A stretch of DNA of 64,000 nucleotides from Phycisphaerae bacterium (GTDB lineage Bacteria > Planctomycetota > Phycisphaerae > UBA1845), in NCBI GenBank assembly GCA_029260015.1, contig JAJDEB010000036.1:558001-622000 (forward strand), read 5' to 3'. Positions 27,154-35,769 of the stretch are shown here, in pieces (position 1 is the first letter of the stretch; each line of letters starts with the position of its first letter). The notes beneath the pieces were generated by a model. It saw only the letters and a list, made by a program, of their open reading frames with translations. It had not been told where the DNA came from and made no database searches. Made by a program: the position numbers and the translations under genes.

Positions 27154-27175
27154 GTAGGGTGCGGCTTGCCGCACC
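27154..27175. repeat. REP-like single palindrome, GTAG/GGTGCGGC family
   Basis: GTAG followed by the perfect hairpin GGTGCGGC-TT-GCCGCACC. It begins three bases after the stop of the Usp gene. A pair of the same family flanks the other side of the small gene at 27204. Confidence 0.85.
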
Positions 27176-27203
27176 GCACTAACGCGATCAGAGAATACTA
27201 CAC

Positions 27204-27569
27204 ATGGTAGAATTGACAGTGGAGAAAGTGTCTCAACTCGTAGCTTCAGAACTTGAGTCTATCGACGATGAACAACGAAGGTCGAAGCTGAAATCCCTAC
27301 TGATCGAACCTGCCAGTACTCTTCGGAGATCCTACTACGACGAAGACGAGACCAAGCTGTATCCGTGCTGGAAAGTGGCACAATCTCCAGATCGGCCTGA
27401 GATTATCATTGTCTATAGCAAGTTCGGCATCGCTGACCATTGGGGTGTCATCGGTGCTAAGGACTCAGATAACTTGGGGCACGACTTTGATTGGTTCTCC
27501 TATTTAGATGACGCGTTCATTCGGGCGTTCTGGGATGGACCGCTTCCCGACGACTACGAAATCCGGTGA
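27204..27569 (+). CDS. Small acidic hypothetical protein
   Basis: 121 residues, acidic, no signal peptide or membrane segment. The pattern PCWKVAQSPDRPEIIIVYSK, WGVIGA and DFDWFSYLDDAFIRAFWDGP resembles in style the small immunity-type or SMI1-like proteins found in orphan positions, but no family is recognised. It is bracketed by GTAG-type palindromes (27154-27175 and 27587-27647), which can mark a mobile or recently exchanged cassette. No RBS of note. Confidence 0.6.
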   Translation: MVELTVEKVSQLVASELESIDDEQRRSKLKSLLIEPASTLRRSYYDEDETKLYPCWKVAQSPDRPEIIIVYSKFGIADHWGVIGAKDSDNLGHDFDWFSYLDDAFIRAFWDGPLPDDYEIR

Positions 27570-27586
27570 CGCCAAGCTAATCATAA

Positions 27587-27647
27587 GGTGCGGCTTGCCG
27601 CACCGGATAATCGCGAATCTTAGCAGGTGCGGCGAGCCGCACCCTAC
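27587..27647. repeat. REPIN-like pair, GGTGCGGC family
   Basis: First half GGTGCGGC-TT-GCCGCACC (preceded by ATAA in place of GTAG), 21-bp spacer, second half GGTGCGGC-GA-GCCGCACC-CTAC. It lies between the convergent ends of the 27204 and 27649 genes. Confidence 0.85.
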
Positions 27648-27648
27648 G

Positions 27649-29337
27649 TTACGGTTGGCGGCCGAAGACTCTTAGTTCGGCGAAGCCGCCGCAGGATTGG
27701 TCTTGGTGGCCTACCAGGATCAACTGTACTGAGCGGCCTCTGGTGCCTTCGGGGATGGCTTGGTCGATGCTTACGCGGCTTCCTGAGAATCCGTATTCCT
27801 GCGAGAATGTTACGCCGCCGTTGATGTCCAGGATTTGCAGCGTTCCGGCTGCGAAGCCGAACTTGCCGCCGCCTTCGAATTGTTCCGGATCGGTTTCGAC
27901 GCGGGTGATGAGGTACTCGGTGCTGTCAGCCAATTGCCAGGTGAACACCTCGGAGTTGTCGGTATCGGTTCCGCCATTGGAAAACCAACTGCTGCCGCTG
28001 TTACCATCGAGCGCCGCGGCGACAGGGAAGTCGGCAGAGAATCGCGACGATGCGCTGCCCCCACCCAAACCGGTGATATTGAAATTGGTATTCTGTAAGA
28101 AGTCATCGAGGACGATCTCGCAAAATTCGATTTCGGCTGCATCGATCCGCACGCGCTGGCTTGGATTATCTTCTCCGCATTTCGCCGCCTCCAGGGCGCT
28201 GGCCAAGTCCTTCGCACCGAGCCCGAGCGAAATGGGGGCACTGACGACATTTGCACCATAACGGGTAATCTGGCTGACCGCTTCGCGCGATGCATCGAAG
28301 CCCTCGCCATCGTTCTGTCCAAACGAATCCGTGTTTTGGTTGGCGGCATAGGCAATGGTAAATCCAGTCACGACGCCAAGGGTCGTGACAACCGCACCCA
28401 CTAAAATGACGCCTTGTGACACCAAAACAATGCCGCCAATCGTAAACACCGCAGCAGCGGCTGTTGGCAATATGCTGGCAGTTTGCGCAGCTCGCAACGC
28501 CTCGTCCTTGATATCTTGAATGCATTGCTCCAAACACGCTTCAACATCGATGCCTGTTTGACCGATGCAATTGCCACCAATGATGCGACTCGCTTCTGAA
28601 CCATTGCGGCGCTGTATTTCGTTGTGTGCTCCGATGATCAAGCTGGCAAGATACTTTTCGGCTTCGCGAATCTGGTCGGGTTCTACAGTGGTGGTTTCCG
28701 TGTCTGAAATGGGAAACGTCAACGTTTGATTCGTTTCCCATTCATCCATCAACGCTTCATAAAACTCTCGGTTTTCCAGAAGCGCGTCGCGGAAAGCTTC
28801 GTTTTCAGTCTCGGTATCGAAATCGTCGCCAGTAGCGTCGAGTCGCGCCAAGCTGGCGTTGATGTCTTCGAGCGTCGAATTGATGAAAAGTTCGATAACG
28901 GCCCCGGTTTCGACACCTTCGAGTTCATACAAGCCGTCGACATCTACGTCACCCTCAAAACTGACGCCGTCGATCGAAATGCCAAACCGGCTTGCCGCGA
29001 TCGCATCACTGCTTGCATCAAAGTATGGCGGCATGGCGATGGATAGTTCACCGTCCTGGTGCGGTGCGACTTCATGTTCCTGAACGAAGCCGTCATCCTG
29101 CCGGAATGAAACGGTGCGAAATTCACCTTCGACAATACTGTCGTGCCGGATGGTTAGGAACTCGCCGATCTTGAGATTCTCAGATGAGAATTCAAGCGTA
29201 TCGTTGCCATCGCCTCCGTCACCCCCACCGTTATCAACTGGGGTTGGCGTACAAGATGGAAGACTGATCGACATGAGGAGCATCAGTCCGATACAACCGA
29301 TAGACGTAACGAAGTGGCGTTCGCGGCGATTCATCAT
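27649..29337 (-). CDS. Lipoprotein with C-terminal discoidin-like domain
   Basis: 562 residues. Lipoprotein signal (FVTSIGCIGLMLLMSISLPS then C). Residues 35-140 form a probable beta-rich domain. A hydrophobic segment around residues 300-340 (AAAAVFTIGGIVLVSQGVIL then VGAVVTTLGVVTGFT) could insert in a membrane or be part of a hydrophobic toxin-like hairpin; it is unusual inside an exported lipoprotein. The last 140 residues (SSRFSADFPVAAALDGNSGS then SWFS...CGGFAELRVFG) have the layout of an F5/8 type C carbohydrate-binding domain. No catalytic motif seen. Confidence 0.72.
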   Translation of the reverse strand: MMNRRERHFVTSIGCIGLMLLMSISLPSCTPTPVDNGGGDGGDGNDTLEFSSENLKIGEFLTIRHDSIVEGEFRTVSFRQDDGFVQEHEVAPHQDGELSIAMPPYFDASSDAIAASRFGISIDGVSFEGDVDVDGLYELEGVETGAVIELFINSTLEDINASLARLDATGDDFDTETENEAFRDALLENREFYEALMDEWETNQTLTFPISDTETTTVEPDQIREAEKYLASLIIGAHNEIQRRNGSEASRIIGGNCIGQTGIDVEACLEQCIQDIKDEALRAAQTASILPTAAAAVFTIGGIVLVSQGVILVGAVVTTLGVVTGFTIAYAANQNTDSFGQNDGEGFDASREAVSQITRYGANVVSAPISLGLGAKDLASALEAAKCGEDNPSQRVRIDAAEIEFCEIVLDDFLQNTNFNITGLGGGSASSRFSADFPVAAALDGNSGSSWFSNGGTDTDNSEVFTWQLADSTEYLITRVETDPEQFEGGGKFGFAAGTLQILDINGGVTFSQEYGFSGSRVSIDQAIPEGTRGRSVQLILVGHQDQSCGGFAELRVFGRQP

Positions 29338-29407
29338 GATTTAGATATCCTCGGGCGGGTAGAGTTGATTTCGTTCGCAAAGTGATTCTCAAACGGTTCA
29401 GATCGGT

Positions 29408-30310
29408 TCAACCGTTGATGTCTACCAAATTCACCGTCGAGCGGTGTTCGTCAAAAAGTTCTACGACGCACGTTTTGCCAGAACCGCCGCAGTCGCCCGA
29501 CCATGACTCGAAAACAAAACAGGGCCCCTCGATCTGGCCGTTACAGGTGCCCACGCCGCTATCGACATAGTCATTGACTGTTAGCGTTATTTTCGCGGTT
29601 TCACGATGGTAACCCCAAACGACGTGCTGTTCGACGTTATCCGAAGTGCCGACTCCCGTCACCGCGATTTCTTCATCGCCGATGATGTAGCGATCGACAT
29701 CGACTTCAATCAGAACGCTGCTTTGCGGACCGCCACCACTGGATTCGATGAACATCGCATTCATCGGCTTGTATTCTGCGGTGATGGTTCGGTCGCCATT
29801 GAGCACGAAATACAAAGCCGCAGGGTTGTTACCCGCATCGGCAGTGACATCGCCCGACCATTTTACAAATTGGTTGGGGAAAGAATCGATGACGTCGGGG
29901 GGCGGCGTGGCTGTGAGGAATCCGTCGGATTCAACGGCAACAAGCGCGACCTGTGTTCCATTGGGATAAGCGAATATCCGTTCCGTGATGCCATCGGTTG
30001 AAGATGATTGCAGCGTGACGTTGAAATCCGATTGCGGAGAGCGGCTCACCAAATCGTCGTGAACCAATGGTCCGGCATCGATGATGCCATAGACGCGGGC
30101 AAACTCGCCACCGACCGGGCCAACGATTCGCAACGTCAACTGAGACGTTCCGTCATCGCTTCCATCTTGACCGCCGTCATTTTGGCCACCGCTATCTTGG
30201 CCATCATTGCCACCGCCGTCATCGCCTGACGGCACCGACATATCGCACGCCGTCAGCGATATCGCGCAAACGGATACGATCCAGGAAAGACATACCAATC
30301 GCTTGTACAT
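29408..30310 (-). CDS. Secreted lipoprotein, unknown function
   Basis: 300 residues from the ATG at 30310; an earlier in-frame start at 30388 would precede the signal peptide and is not preferred. Lipobox SLTAC. After it a Gly/Asp/Gln-rich linker (DDGGGNDGQDSGGQNDGGQD) leads to a globular part with beta-rich character (VGPVGGEFARVYGIIDAGPL). The block ALYFVLNGDRTITAEYKP matches the Bacterial repeat / InlB B-type motif (tension GxxTITAxY) often seen in surface proteins. The C-terminus has two Cys pairs. It follows the kinase gene and precedes the discoidin-like lipoprotein. Confidence 0.7.
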   Translation of the reverse strand: MYKRLVCLSWIVSVCAISLTACDMSVPSGDDGGGNDGQDSGGQNDGGQDGSDDGTSQLTLRIVGPVGGEFARVYGIIDAGPLVHDDLVSRSPQSDFNVTLQSSSTDGITERIFAYPNGTQVALVAVESDGFLTATPPPDVIDSFPNQFVKWSGDVTADAGNNPAALYFVLNGDRTITAEYKPMNAMFIESSGGGPQSSVLIEVDVDRYIIGDEEIAVTGVGTSDNVEQHVVWGYHRETAKITLTVNDYVDSGVGTCNGQIEGPCFVFESWSGDCGGSGKTCVVELFDEHRSTVNLVDING

Positions 30311-30426
30311 GTTTTCGTCCCGAAACCCAGGAGTATAGGTCCAGAAAGCCCAAACATTGATTCTAAGAGATGGGTTTTGGCGTTGCAACGATTATCGATT
30401 CAGTACCGTTTGGAGCGTAAGGAGCG

Positions 30427-31662
30427 TCAGTTTACGGCTTGCATGATGTTGATCAGGATGGAAATCATCAGCGCCACCGACACGACCACCAGCCAGGTCC
30501 ACGCTTCGCTGCGCGGTTCCTTCGGATTGAGGTCTTTGGCGGTCGGTGAAGAAACCGTCACGCCCGATTCGGCTAAATCCTTAAGCACACCGGCATCGTA
30601 TTTCTTACGGGCGAGCAGCGGTGCTTCACCCTTGGCGATCGCCTCAAAATCGATGATCAGTTCGCGCGATGACGGGTAGCGATCTTCGCGGCGCTTGGCC
30701 ATCATGAATTCGATCACTTCAGCCACGCCGGCTGAGAGCTTCGTATTCAAATGGTCAGGGGGAATCAGCGGTTCTTTCAGGTGCTTGTGCATGACGGCTG
30801 ACGGTGTTGATCCGTCGAACGGAACGCGACCAGTGACAACGTGGTAAAACGTTGCGCCAAGCGAATAGATATCTGCGCGGAAGTCGATGTTGATCTCACC
30901 GCGAATCTGTTCCGGGCTGATGTAATACGGTGTGCCATACGCCCTGCCCGCTTCCATCTCGGCCACCTTGTAGTCGCTGACTTCGCGGGCGAGACCCATG
31001 TCGGCTAACTTCACCTCACCGCTGTTGGTGATCATGATGTTCTTGGGTTTCACATCGCGGTGTATGAACCCGCGAGCGTGGGCATGTTCGAGCGCGCGGG
31101 CGACGCCAAGAATCGTTTCCAGCGCTTCTTCTTCACCGAGCGGTTTGTTTTCGACGATCTTGTCGTAAAGCGTACAGCCGTCGATGTATTCCATGACGAA
31201 ATAGTGGTATCCACCAGCTTCGCCGACATCGATGGCCTGCACGATATTCGGATGGTTCAACCGGGCTGCCGCCCGCCCCTCGCGATAGAAGCGATCAACG
31301 AATTCCTGATTTTCACTCATCCGTCGCGGCAGAACCTTCACCGCAACGATGCGATCGAGGCTGAGCTGCTTGGCCTGAAACACGGTGGCCATTGCCCCCT
31401 GCCCAAGCTTTTTGAGAATCTGAAAACCGGGAATCTGCTGCGCGGGACGATACATCGAGTCTTCGTCCATCGCTTTGCCGAGGCGCGCAATCTGGCTCTT
31501 GGTGAGGTATCCGCACGAAACCAACACGTCCGCGAGGGTGACTTTCTTACCTTCAGCCTCAAGCTCTTCTTTGCGGTTCTTGCAAAGGGCGATCTCTTCG
31601 GGCGTGCAGAGCTTTAGCTCGGTGATCTTGCGGAGGATATCACTTTCGTCGCCGATGGTCAT
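30427..31662 (-). CDS. Membrane-anchored Ser/Thr protein kinase
   Basis: About 411 residues; ATG at 31662, with a GTG two codons earlier also possible. Residues 1-75 form a helical domain (ILRKITELKLCTPEEIALCK, LADVLVSCGYLTKSQIARLG) common in planctomycete kinases. The kinase domain shows GQGAMATVFQAK (P-loop), AVKVL (Lys), HRDVKPKNIM (catalytic loop), ADMGLAR, GTPYYISPEQ and DIYSLGATFY. DMG replaces the usual DFG; the Asp needed for Mg is kept. A C-terminal membrane segment (AWTWLVVVSVALMISILINI) has no extracellular domain after it. Hanks-type signalling kinase; target unknown. Confidence 0.9.
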   Translation of the reverse strand: MTIGDESDILRKITELKLCTPEEIALCKNRKEELEAEGKKVTLADVLVSCGYLTKSQIARLGKAMDEDSMYRPAQQIPGFQILKKLGQGAMATVFQAKQLSLDRIVAVKVLPRRMSENQEFVDRFYREGRAAARLNHPNIVQAIDVGEAGGYHYFVMEYIDGCTLYDKIVENKPLGEEEALETILGVARALEHAHARGFIHRDVKPKNIMITNSGEVKLADMGLAREVSDYKVAEMEAGRAYGTPYYISPEQIRGEINIDFRADIYSLGATFYHVVTGRVPFDGSTPSAVMHKHLKEPLIPPDHLNTKLSAGVAEVIEFMMAKRREDRYPSSRELIIDFEAIAKGEAPLLARKKYDAGVLKDLAESGVTVSSPTAKDLNPKEPRSEAWTWLVVVSVALMISILINIMQAVN

Positions 31663-31984
31663 AGGCACGCTGTTCCGATTGTCGATTCGCTAGCTGATGC
31701 TATTGGATTCTGTCTTTTCCACTGACGAGCGACGGCGATCATAAGTGCCAACCCTATGGCGTTCAACCAATATTTAGTCACACTTGCAAAGTTCATTCGC
31801 GGACTTCGTGGGTTGGCTGTGAGTATTGAGACAATGCCCGCCACGCTTCGCGACTTGGTCTATTATACCCAGCCCGAATCCAGACTTCCCGGGGTTGAGA
31901 TTTTCGAGAGCGGGGTTACCCCAAAATATGCGATCTACCCAATCAGCAGGCATGCGTTCCATTGGAACAGTCGCCGTTCCATTG
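31663..31984. other. Intergenic region between kinase and mnmE-like genes
   Basis: About 320 bp. No gene or clear terminator was recognised. A minus-strand frame here (31774-32055) overlaps the end of the mnmE-like gene and encodes DWVDRIFWG, a faint echo of the MnmE C-terminus, but no CxGK follows. Confidence 0.5.
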
Positions 31985-33193
31985 CTAGCGCACAAATAAT
32001 CTCTTGATTTCCTGAGCCAATGAAGTGCCACTGTCTGAGTTCGTCCGATACCCATCGCATAAAATTCGTAGCCGGTCGGCGTCGAATTCAGTTGGAAGCG
32101 TTTCGTCGAGGGTATTCAGCCCCAGTTTCATGAGTATCGCCGAACGGAGTTGCCCCATACCGCTTCGGTCTGTCGCCGAGATTTCGATGACGGGCGTCGT
32201 TGTCTCGCCTATGAATTCTTGCCAGACCGATGCTCGCGGCAGTTCCGATTTGTTGGCCGTGAGGATATCGTGCTCGCTGATGGCAGCGGCCGTTGCATGC
32301 AATTCTGCCAAGGTCGCTACGGACTGGTCGAAGACCCAAATCCTCAGGTCGCTGTCCTTCGCAGCCGACCTTCCCCGTTCGATGGCGATCTCTTCTAGTG
32401 TCGTCGGTGCTTCTCGGAGACCGGCAGTATCGATAAGGGTCATCTCAACGCCGTCGATCACGGCGGGAACCGTCACCCAGTCTCGCGTCGTGCCCTCGGT
32501 ATCGGAAACGATCACATCACCGCGGCCGGATAGTGCGTTGACCAGCGACGACTTTCCCGCATTGGGCGGTCCGATGATGCTGATTTTTGGCGGCATCAAC
32601 AAATGCTTTGCCGATTGTGATCGGTCGATGAGGCGTTTCAGTTCCGCGCGGGCAGCGCTTTCGTGACCCGATTCGGATAACGCAATGATTTTGTCATACG
32701 CATTTGGAAGTGCTTCGGACTGGGCCATCAGAAATCGTGCAGCGCGGCGCGTGGTGGTGCGCATCAATCGCCGCATGGCATCTGTGCGGATGACTTCGCG
32801 CGCACTGGTTGGCCGGTTCCCAAAGAAAGCGATCTTATCGTTGGAAACCAGCGTCGCACCCCGCGCGGTCAGCGTCATCAGGATTCTTTCGACCACGCGG
32901 ATTCCGCCGTGTGCGGATATGTCCACGCCAATGGGGACGCCAGAAGCATCGTGCTGCGGCGCGACAACGACTTCGTCGATCGTTTCGTGTTCGTCACCAA
33001 ATATGCCAAAGTACAATCGACCGGACTGTGGCGTGTCGGGCAGCGATCCTTTCGGGCCCTCAACGCAACTGCGAATCGTCTGCCATGATTGGGCACCGCG
33101 CATCGCCACGACGGCGATCGCACCGACTCCGGGCGGAGTCAACGGGCAACAGATCAACGAATCTGAGTTGGCTGGAGTCTCGGTCGCCATCAT
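31985..33193 (-). CDS. MnmE-like GTPase lacking the C-terminal CxGK motif
   Basis: 402 residues from the ATG at 33193. MnmE with MnmG modifies wobble uridine of tRNAs. The N-terminal tetrahydrofolate-binding TrmE fold is present in diverged form (LTPPGVGAIAVVAMRG, SAHGGIRVVERIL, FFGNRPTSAREV-like). The G domain has GPPNAGKSSLVNALSGR (P-loop), EGTTRD, DTAGLRE and a G4 TANKSE, where NKxD is expected. After the G domain only about 45 residues remain, ending QEIKRLFVR, so the second half of the helical domain and the terminal CxGK catalytic Cys are missing. A start at 33253 within a REP element is rejected. mnmG is not in the window. Confidence 0.8.
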   Translation of the reverse strand: MMATETPANSDSLICCPLTPPGVGAIAVVAMRGAQSWQTIRSCVEGPKGSLPDTPQSGRLYFGIFGDEHETIDEVVVAPQHDASGVPIGVDISAHGGIRVVERILMTLTARGATLVSNDKIAFFGNRPTSAREVIRTDAMRRLMRTTTRRAARFLMAQSEALPNAYDKIIALSESGHESAARAELKRLIDRSQSAKHLLMPPKISIIGPPNAGKSSLVNALSGRGDVIVSDTEGTTRDWVTVPAVIDGVEMTLIDTAGLREAPTTLEEIAIERGRSAAKDSDLRIWVFDQSVATLAELHATAAAISEHDILTANKSELPRASVWQEFIGETTTPVIEISATDRSGMGQLRSAILMKLGLNTLDETLPTEFDADRLRILCDGYRTNSDSGTSLAQEIKRLFVR

Positions 33194-33218
33194 GATACTC
33201 AATAGCTTGTAACGAGAC

Positions 33219-33283
33219 GTAGGGTGGGCCGTGCCCACCATGTCGTTGAACATTCAAACGGCGGTGGGCACGGCCCACCCTAC
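33219..33283. repeat. REPIN-like inverted pair, GTAG/GGTGGGC family (copy 4)
   Basis: GTAG-GGTGGGC-CGT-GCCCACC, 23-bp spacer, GGTGGGC-ACG-GCCCACC-CTAC. It fills the gap between coaX and the mnmE-like gene and lies just upstream of the mnmE-like start, within its likely 5' leader. Confidence 0.88.
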
Positions 33284-33322
33284 CGAGCGTATCGTGACGA
33301 TCGTCGCGCTTTTGCAATACGC

Positions 33323-34120
33323 CTAGCTGCGCATATCTGCCGCGCGCTTGATGTACGCGATGCCAATGCCCATCAGACAAAGATCGGGCACCCAACTGTC
33401 CACGAAATCGAGATGTTCCTTCAGGGCCTCTGCCCCTCCGCCGGTCATGACCACCTGATTCCAGCGGTTTTCGATTGTCGCAATCTGCTCGACAATCCCG
33501 CGAATTGCACCGCACGTTCCGTAATGAATGCCGCTTTGAATCGCCGCTTGGGTGGTCTTTCCAATCACGTCGCCCGCTGCCATCTCTTCGACCAACGGAA
33601 GCTGCGCCGTATTCGCATTGAGCGAACGCGCCTGTAAATCCGGACCGGGCAAGATCGTCCCGCCCTTGAAAACGCCGTCATCATCAATCAGGTCAATCGT
33701 AATCGCACTCCCGACATCGACGACCGTACACGCGTGTCCGGTGTGGTCGAATGCGGCGGCTGCGTTGCAGACCCGATCGACGCCCACAAGAGACGGTTCA
33801 GTCACGTCCACTTCAACCGGCAGCGGGGTGTTCTGTCCGACAATGAACGGGCGAAGTTCCAATTCGTTTTCGATGTGATCGCCAAGCCATCCGGTTACTT
33901 CCGGTACGACCGACGCGATGATGATGGCTTGGCGCATTTCGTTGTCGCACTTGTCGCGTACGACATCCAGTGCCCGAAACGCGGCTGACTGATCTTGCCC
34001 GTCAACGCGCTCGACATCTTTGACATCGCCATCAACCCAACGGGCCAACTTAATCGATGTGTTACCGACGTCGACGACGACCATCGACAAGGGACCGAGA
34101 TCGCCCACTTGATAGTTCAT
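33323..34120 (-). CDS. coaX: Type III pantothenate kinase
   Basis: 265 residues. First step of CoA synthesis, phosphorylation of pantothenate. ASKHA-fold motifs: PHOSPHATE-1 VVVDVGNTSIKLARW at the N-terminus, the pantothenate-site block GVDRVCNAAAAF, and the second phosphate motif VVDVGSAITIDLIDDDG followed by FKGGTILPG and NTAQLP. Type III enzymes require a monovalent cation and are not inhibited by CoA. The ATG at 34120 overlaps the obgE stop (ATGA), so the two genes are coupled. Its nearest downstream element is a REP pair. Confidence 0.93.
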   Translation of the reverse strand: MNYQVGDLGPLSMVVVDVGNTSIKLARWVDGDVKDVERVDGQDQSAAFRALDVVRDKCDNEMRQAIIIASVVPEVTGWLGDHIENELELRPFIVGQNTPLPVEVDVTEPSLVGVDRVCNAAAAFDHTGHACTVVDVGSAITIDLIDDDGVFKGGTILPGPDLQARSLNANTAQLPLVEEMAAGDVIGKTTQAAIQSGIHYGTCGAIRGIVEQIATIENRWNQVVMTGGGAEALKEHLDFVDSWVPDLCLMGIGIAYIKRAADMRS

Positions 34121-35169
34121 GTTCCATTCGTCCTGAGGTGCGGGGGTACCGGTAGATCAATCGTTTTTGCTTCCTCGGGCTTGCTGCGTCCGACCATCGT
34201 CCACAGGCGTTCGGTTAATTCTGTGACGCCTGCGCCACTGACGGCGCTGATGCTCAAGACCTTCTTACCAATCGCCTTTGCAAATTCATCAACCTCTTCA
34301 TTCGATGCAACCAAGTCAGTTTTGTTGGCGACAACGATCTCGTCCTTGTCGGCCAGCAACTGGCTGTGCTCGCGAAGTTCGCGACGAATGGCATGATAGG
34401 CGTCGGCGGGCGATTGTTCATCCAGCGGGCAGATATCGACCAGATGCACGATGATCCGCGTCCGCTCGATGTGTCGCAAAAACGCATCACCAAGCCCGGC
34501 TCCCTGGTGGGCACCTTCGATCAGACCGGGGATGTCAGCCACCACGATGCGGCGGTTGTCAGAGAGTTCTACAATTCCGAGTTGCGGTTTGAGGGTGGTA
34601 AAAGGATACGCACCGATTTTTGGTCGGGCCTGCGATATGCGCGACAGCAGCGTGCTCTTACCGGCATTGGGCAATCCGACCAATCCGACGTCGGCGATGA
34701 GTTTGAGTTCGAGGCGCAGGTCGCGTGATTCGCCCGGTTCGCCGGGTTCGTGTTCGCGCGGGGCCTGCTGCGTGGCGGTCGCAAAACTGACGTTGCCCCT
34801 TCCACCCTTACCACCTTTGGCGATGCAGCATTCCACACCGTCGTCGTGCAGGTCTTTGACAAGCAAATCGGTTGACCGATCGTAAACCAACGTGCCCACG
34901 GGCAGTTCGATGATCAAATCCTCACCGCTTGCGCCGGTCTTGTTCTTGCCTTCGCCCGGACCTCCGTTGGTGGCGTTCCAATGGTGTTTGCCTTTGAAGT
35001 CGAGCAGTGTTTCGACAGAATGGTCGCCCCGCAGAATCACGCTGCCGCCATCACCGCCGATGCCTCCATCAGGACCGCCAAAGGCAACGTACTTTTCGCG
35101 ACGAAAGCTGACGCACCCGTCACCACCGTTACCGGCTTGCACTACGATTTCTGCTTCATCAATAAACAT
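34117..35169 (-). CDS. obgE: Obg GTPase
   Basis: 350 residues. The glycine-rich Obg fold occupies about residues 1-160 (GGDGCVSFRREKYVAFGGPD then GGIGGDGGSV). The G domain follows: GLPNAGKSTLLSRIS, FTTLKPQLG, DIPGLIEGAHQGAGLG and VANKTDLV. There is little C-terminal extension, so the OCT domain of Gram-positive Obg is missing. Ribosome-assembly and stringent-response GTPase by family. Downstream of rpmA, separated by a terminator-like hairpin, and coupled to coaX. Confidence 0.96.
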   Translation of the reverse strand: MFIDEAEIVVQAGNGGDGCVSFRREKYVAFGGPDGGIGGDGGSVILRGDHSVETLLDFKGKHHWNATNGGPGEGKNKTGASGEDLIIELPVGTLVYDRSTDLLVKDLHDDGVECCIAKGGKGGRGNVSFATATQQAPREHEPGEPGESRDLRLELKLIADVGLVGLPNAGKSTLLSRISQARPKIGAYPFTTLKPQLGIVELSDNRRIVVADIPGLIEGAHQGAGLGDAFLRHIERTRIIVHLVDICPLDEQSPADAYHAIRRELREHSQLLADKDEIVVANKTDLVASNEEVDEFAKAIGKKVLSISAVSGAGVTELTERLWTMVGRSKPEEAKTIDLPVPPHLRTNGT

Positions 35170-35213
35170 GGTTCAATCTTGCCCGCATCTGCGAACTGCG
35201 CCATGACAGGCGC

Positions 35214-35243
35214 GCAAAAAAAGAGGGCTTTCACTTAGCCCTC
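35214..35243 (-). terminator. Intrinsic terminator between rpmA and obgE
   Basis: Minus strand GAGGGCT-AAGTGAA-AGCCCTC followed by seven T residues. It ends about 45 bp before the obgE start, so it may be a partial terminator setting the ratio of L27 to Obg. Confidence 0.85.
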
Positions 35244-35349
35244 CCTAAACTCTCAAGTCAAACATGACCGTGCTTTGCAAAACCGTGTGCCCTTGCAGAT
35301 TACCGACGGGCCAACCGATCTTTCGTGCAGCCGACACTTTGTTGACTGA

Positions 35350-35595
35350 CTAGTTGGCTGACGGAATCACCCGGACCTTGCGGCCTTTGAATTCAACGTT
35401 GCCATCACACAGGGCGAACAGCGTGTAATCGCTTCCACATCCGACGTGACGACCTGGGATAAATTTGGTACCGCACTGGCGGACGATGATCGATCCGGTA
35501 GTAACAACCTCGCCGCCGAACTTCTTTACACCGCGATACTGAGGGTTACTGTCACGACCGTTTCGCGATGAACCCTGTCCCTTTTTATGTGCCAT
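35350..35595 (-). CDS. rpmA: 50S ribosomal protein L27
   Basis: 81 residues beginning [20 protein letters not shown], the standard L27 N-terminus near the peptidyl transferase centre. The body continues [20 protein letters not shown] then GTKFIPG, and [19 protein letters not shown]. The ATG at 35595 has GGAG 7 nt upstream. In most bacteria rplU (L21) sits directly upstream; here the neighbouring gene upstream is an unrelated secreted protein with its 3' end facing rpmA from the same strand, so rplU has moved. Confidence 0.97.
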   Translation of the reverse strand: MAHKKGQGSSRNGRDSNPQYRGVKKFGGEVVTTGSIIVRQCGTKFIPGRHVGCGSDYTLFALCDGNVEFKGRKVRVIPSAN

Positions 35596-35769
35596 CAAGC
35601 AACTCCAACGAAATCAGAGATATCACGGGCGATCATCGAAACCGCCCGCTGAGCGACACAATGTAGCAATCTGGCGAAATCTATCAAATCGGCGAATTTG
35701 TCCAGCGGATTGGCCCTGAAGGTGGATTGGCCCTGAACGATGCCACCTGGGAACTCGAATCAGCCTGCC

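Noticed and set aside
31774..32055. Frame with DWVDRIFWG as a possible frameshifted C-terminus of the MnmE-like gene.
   Set aside because: The similarity is short, the expected CxGK does not follow, and the sequence continues as an unrelated translation.
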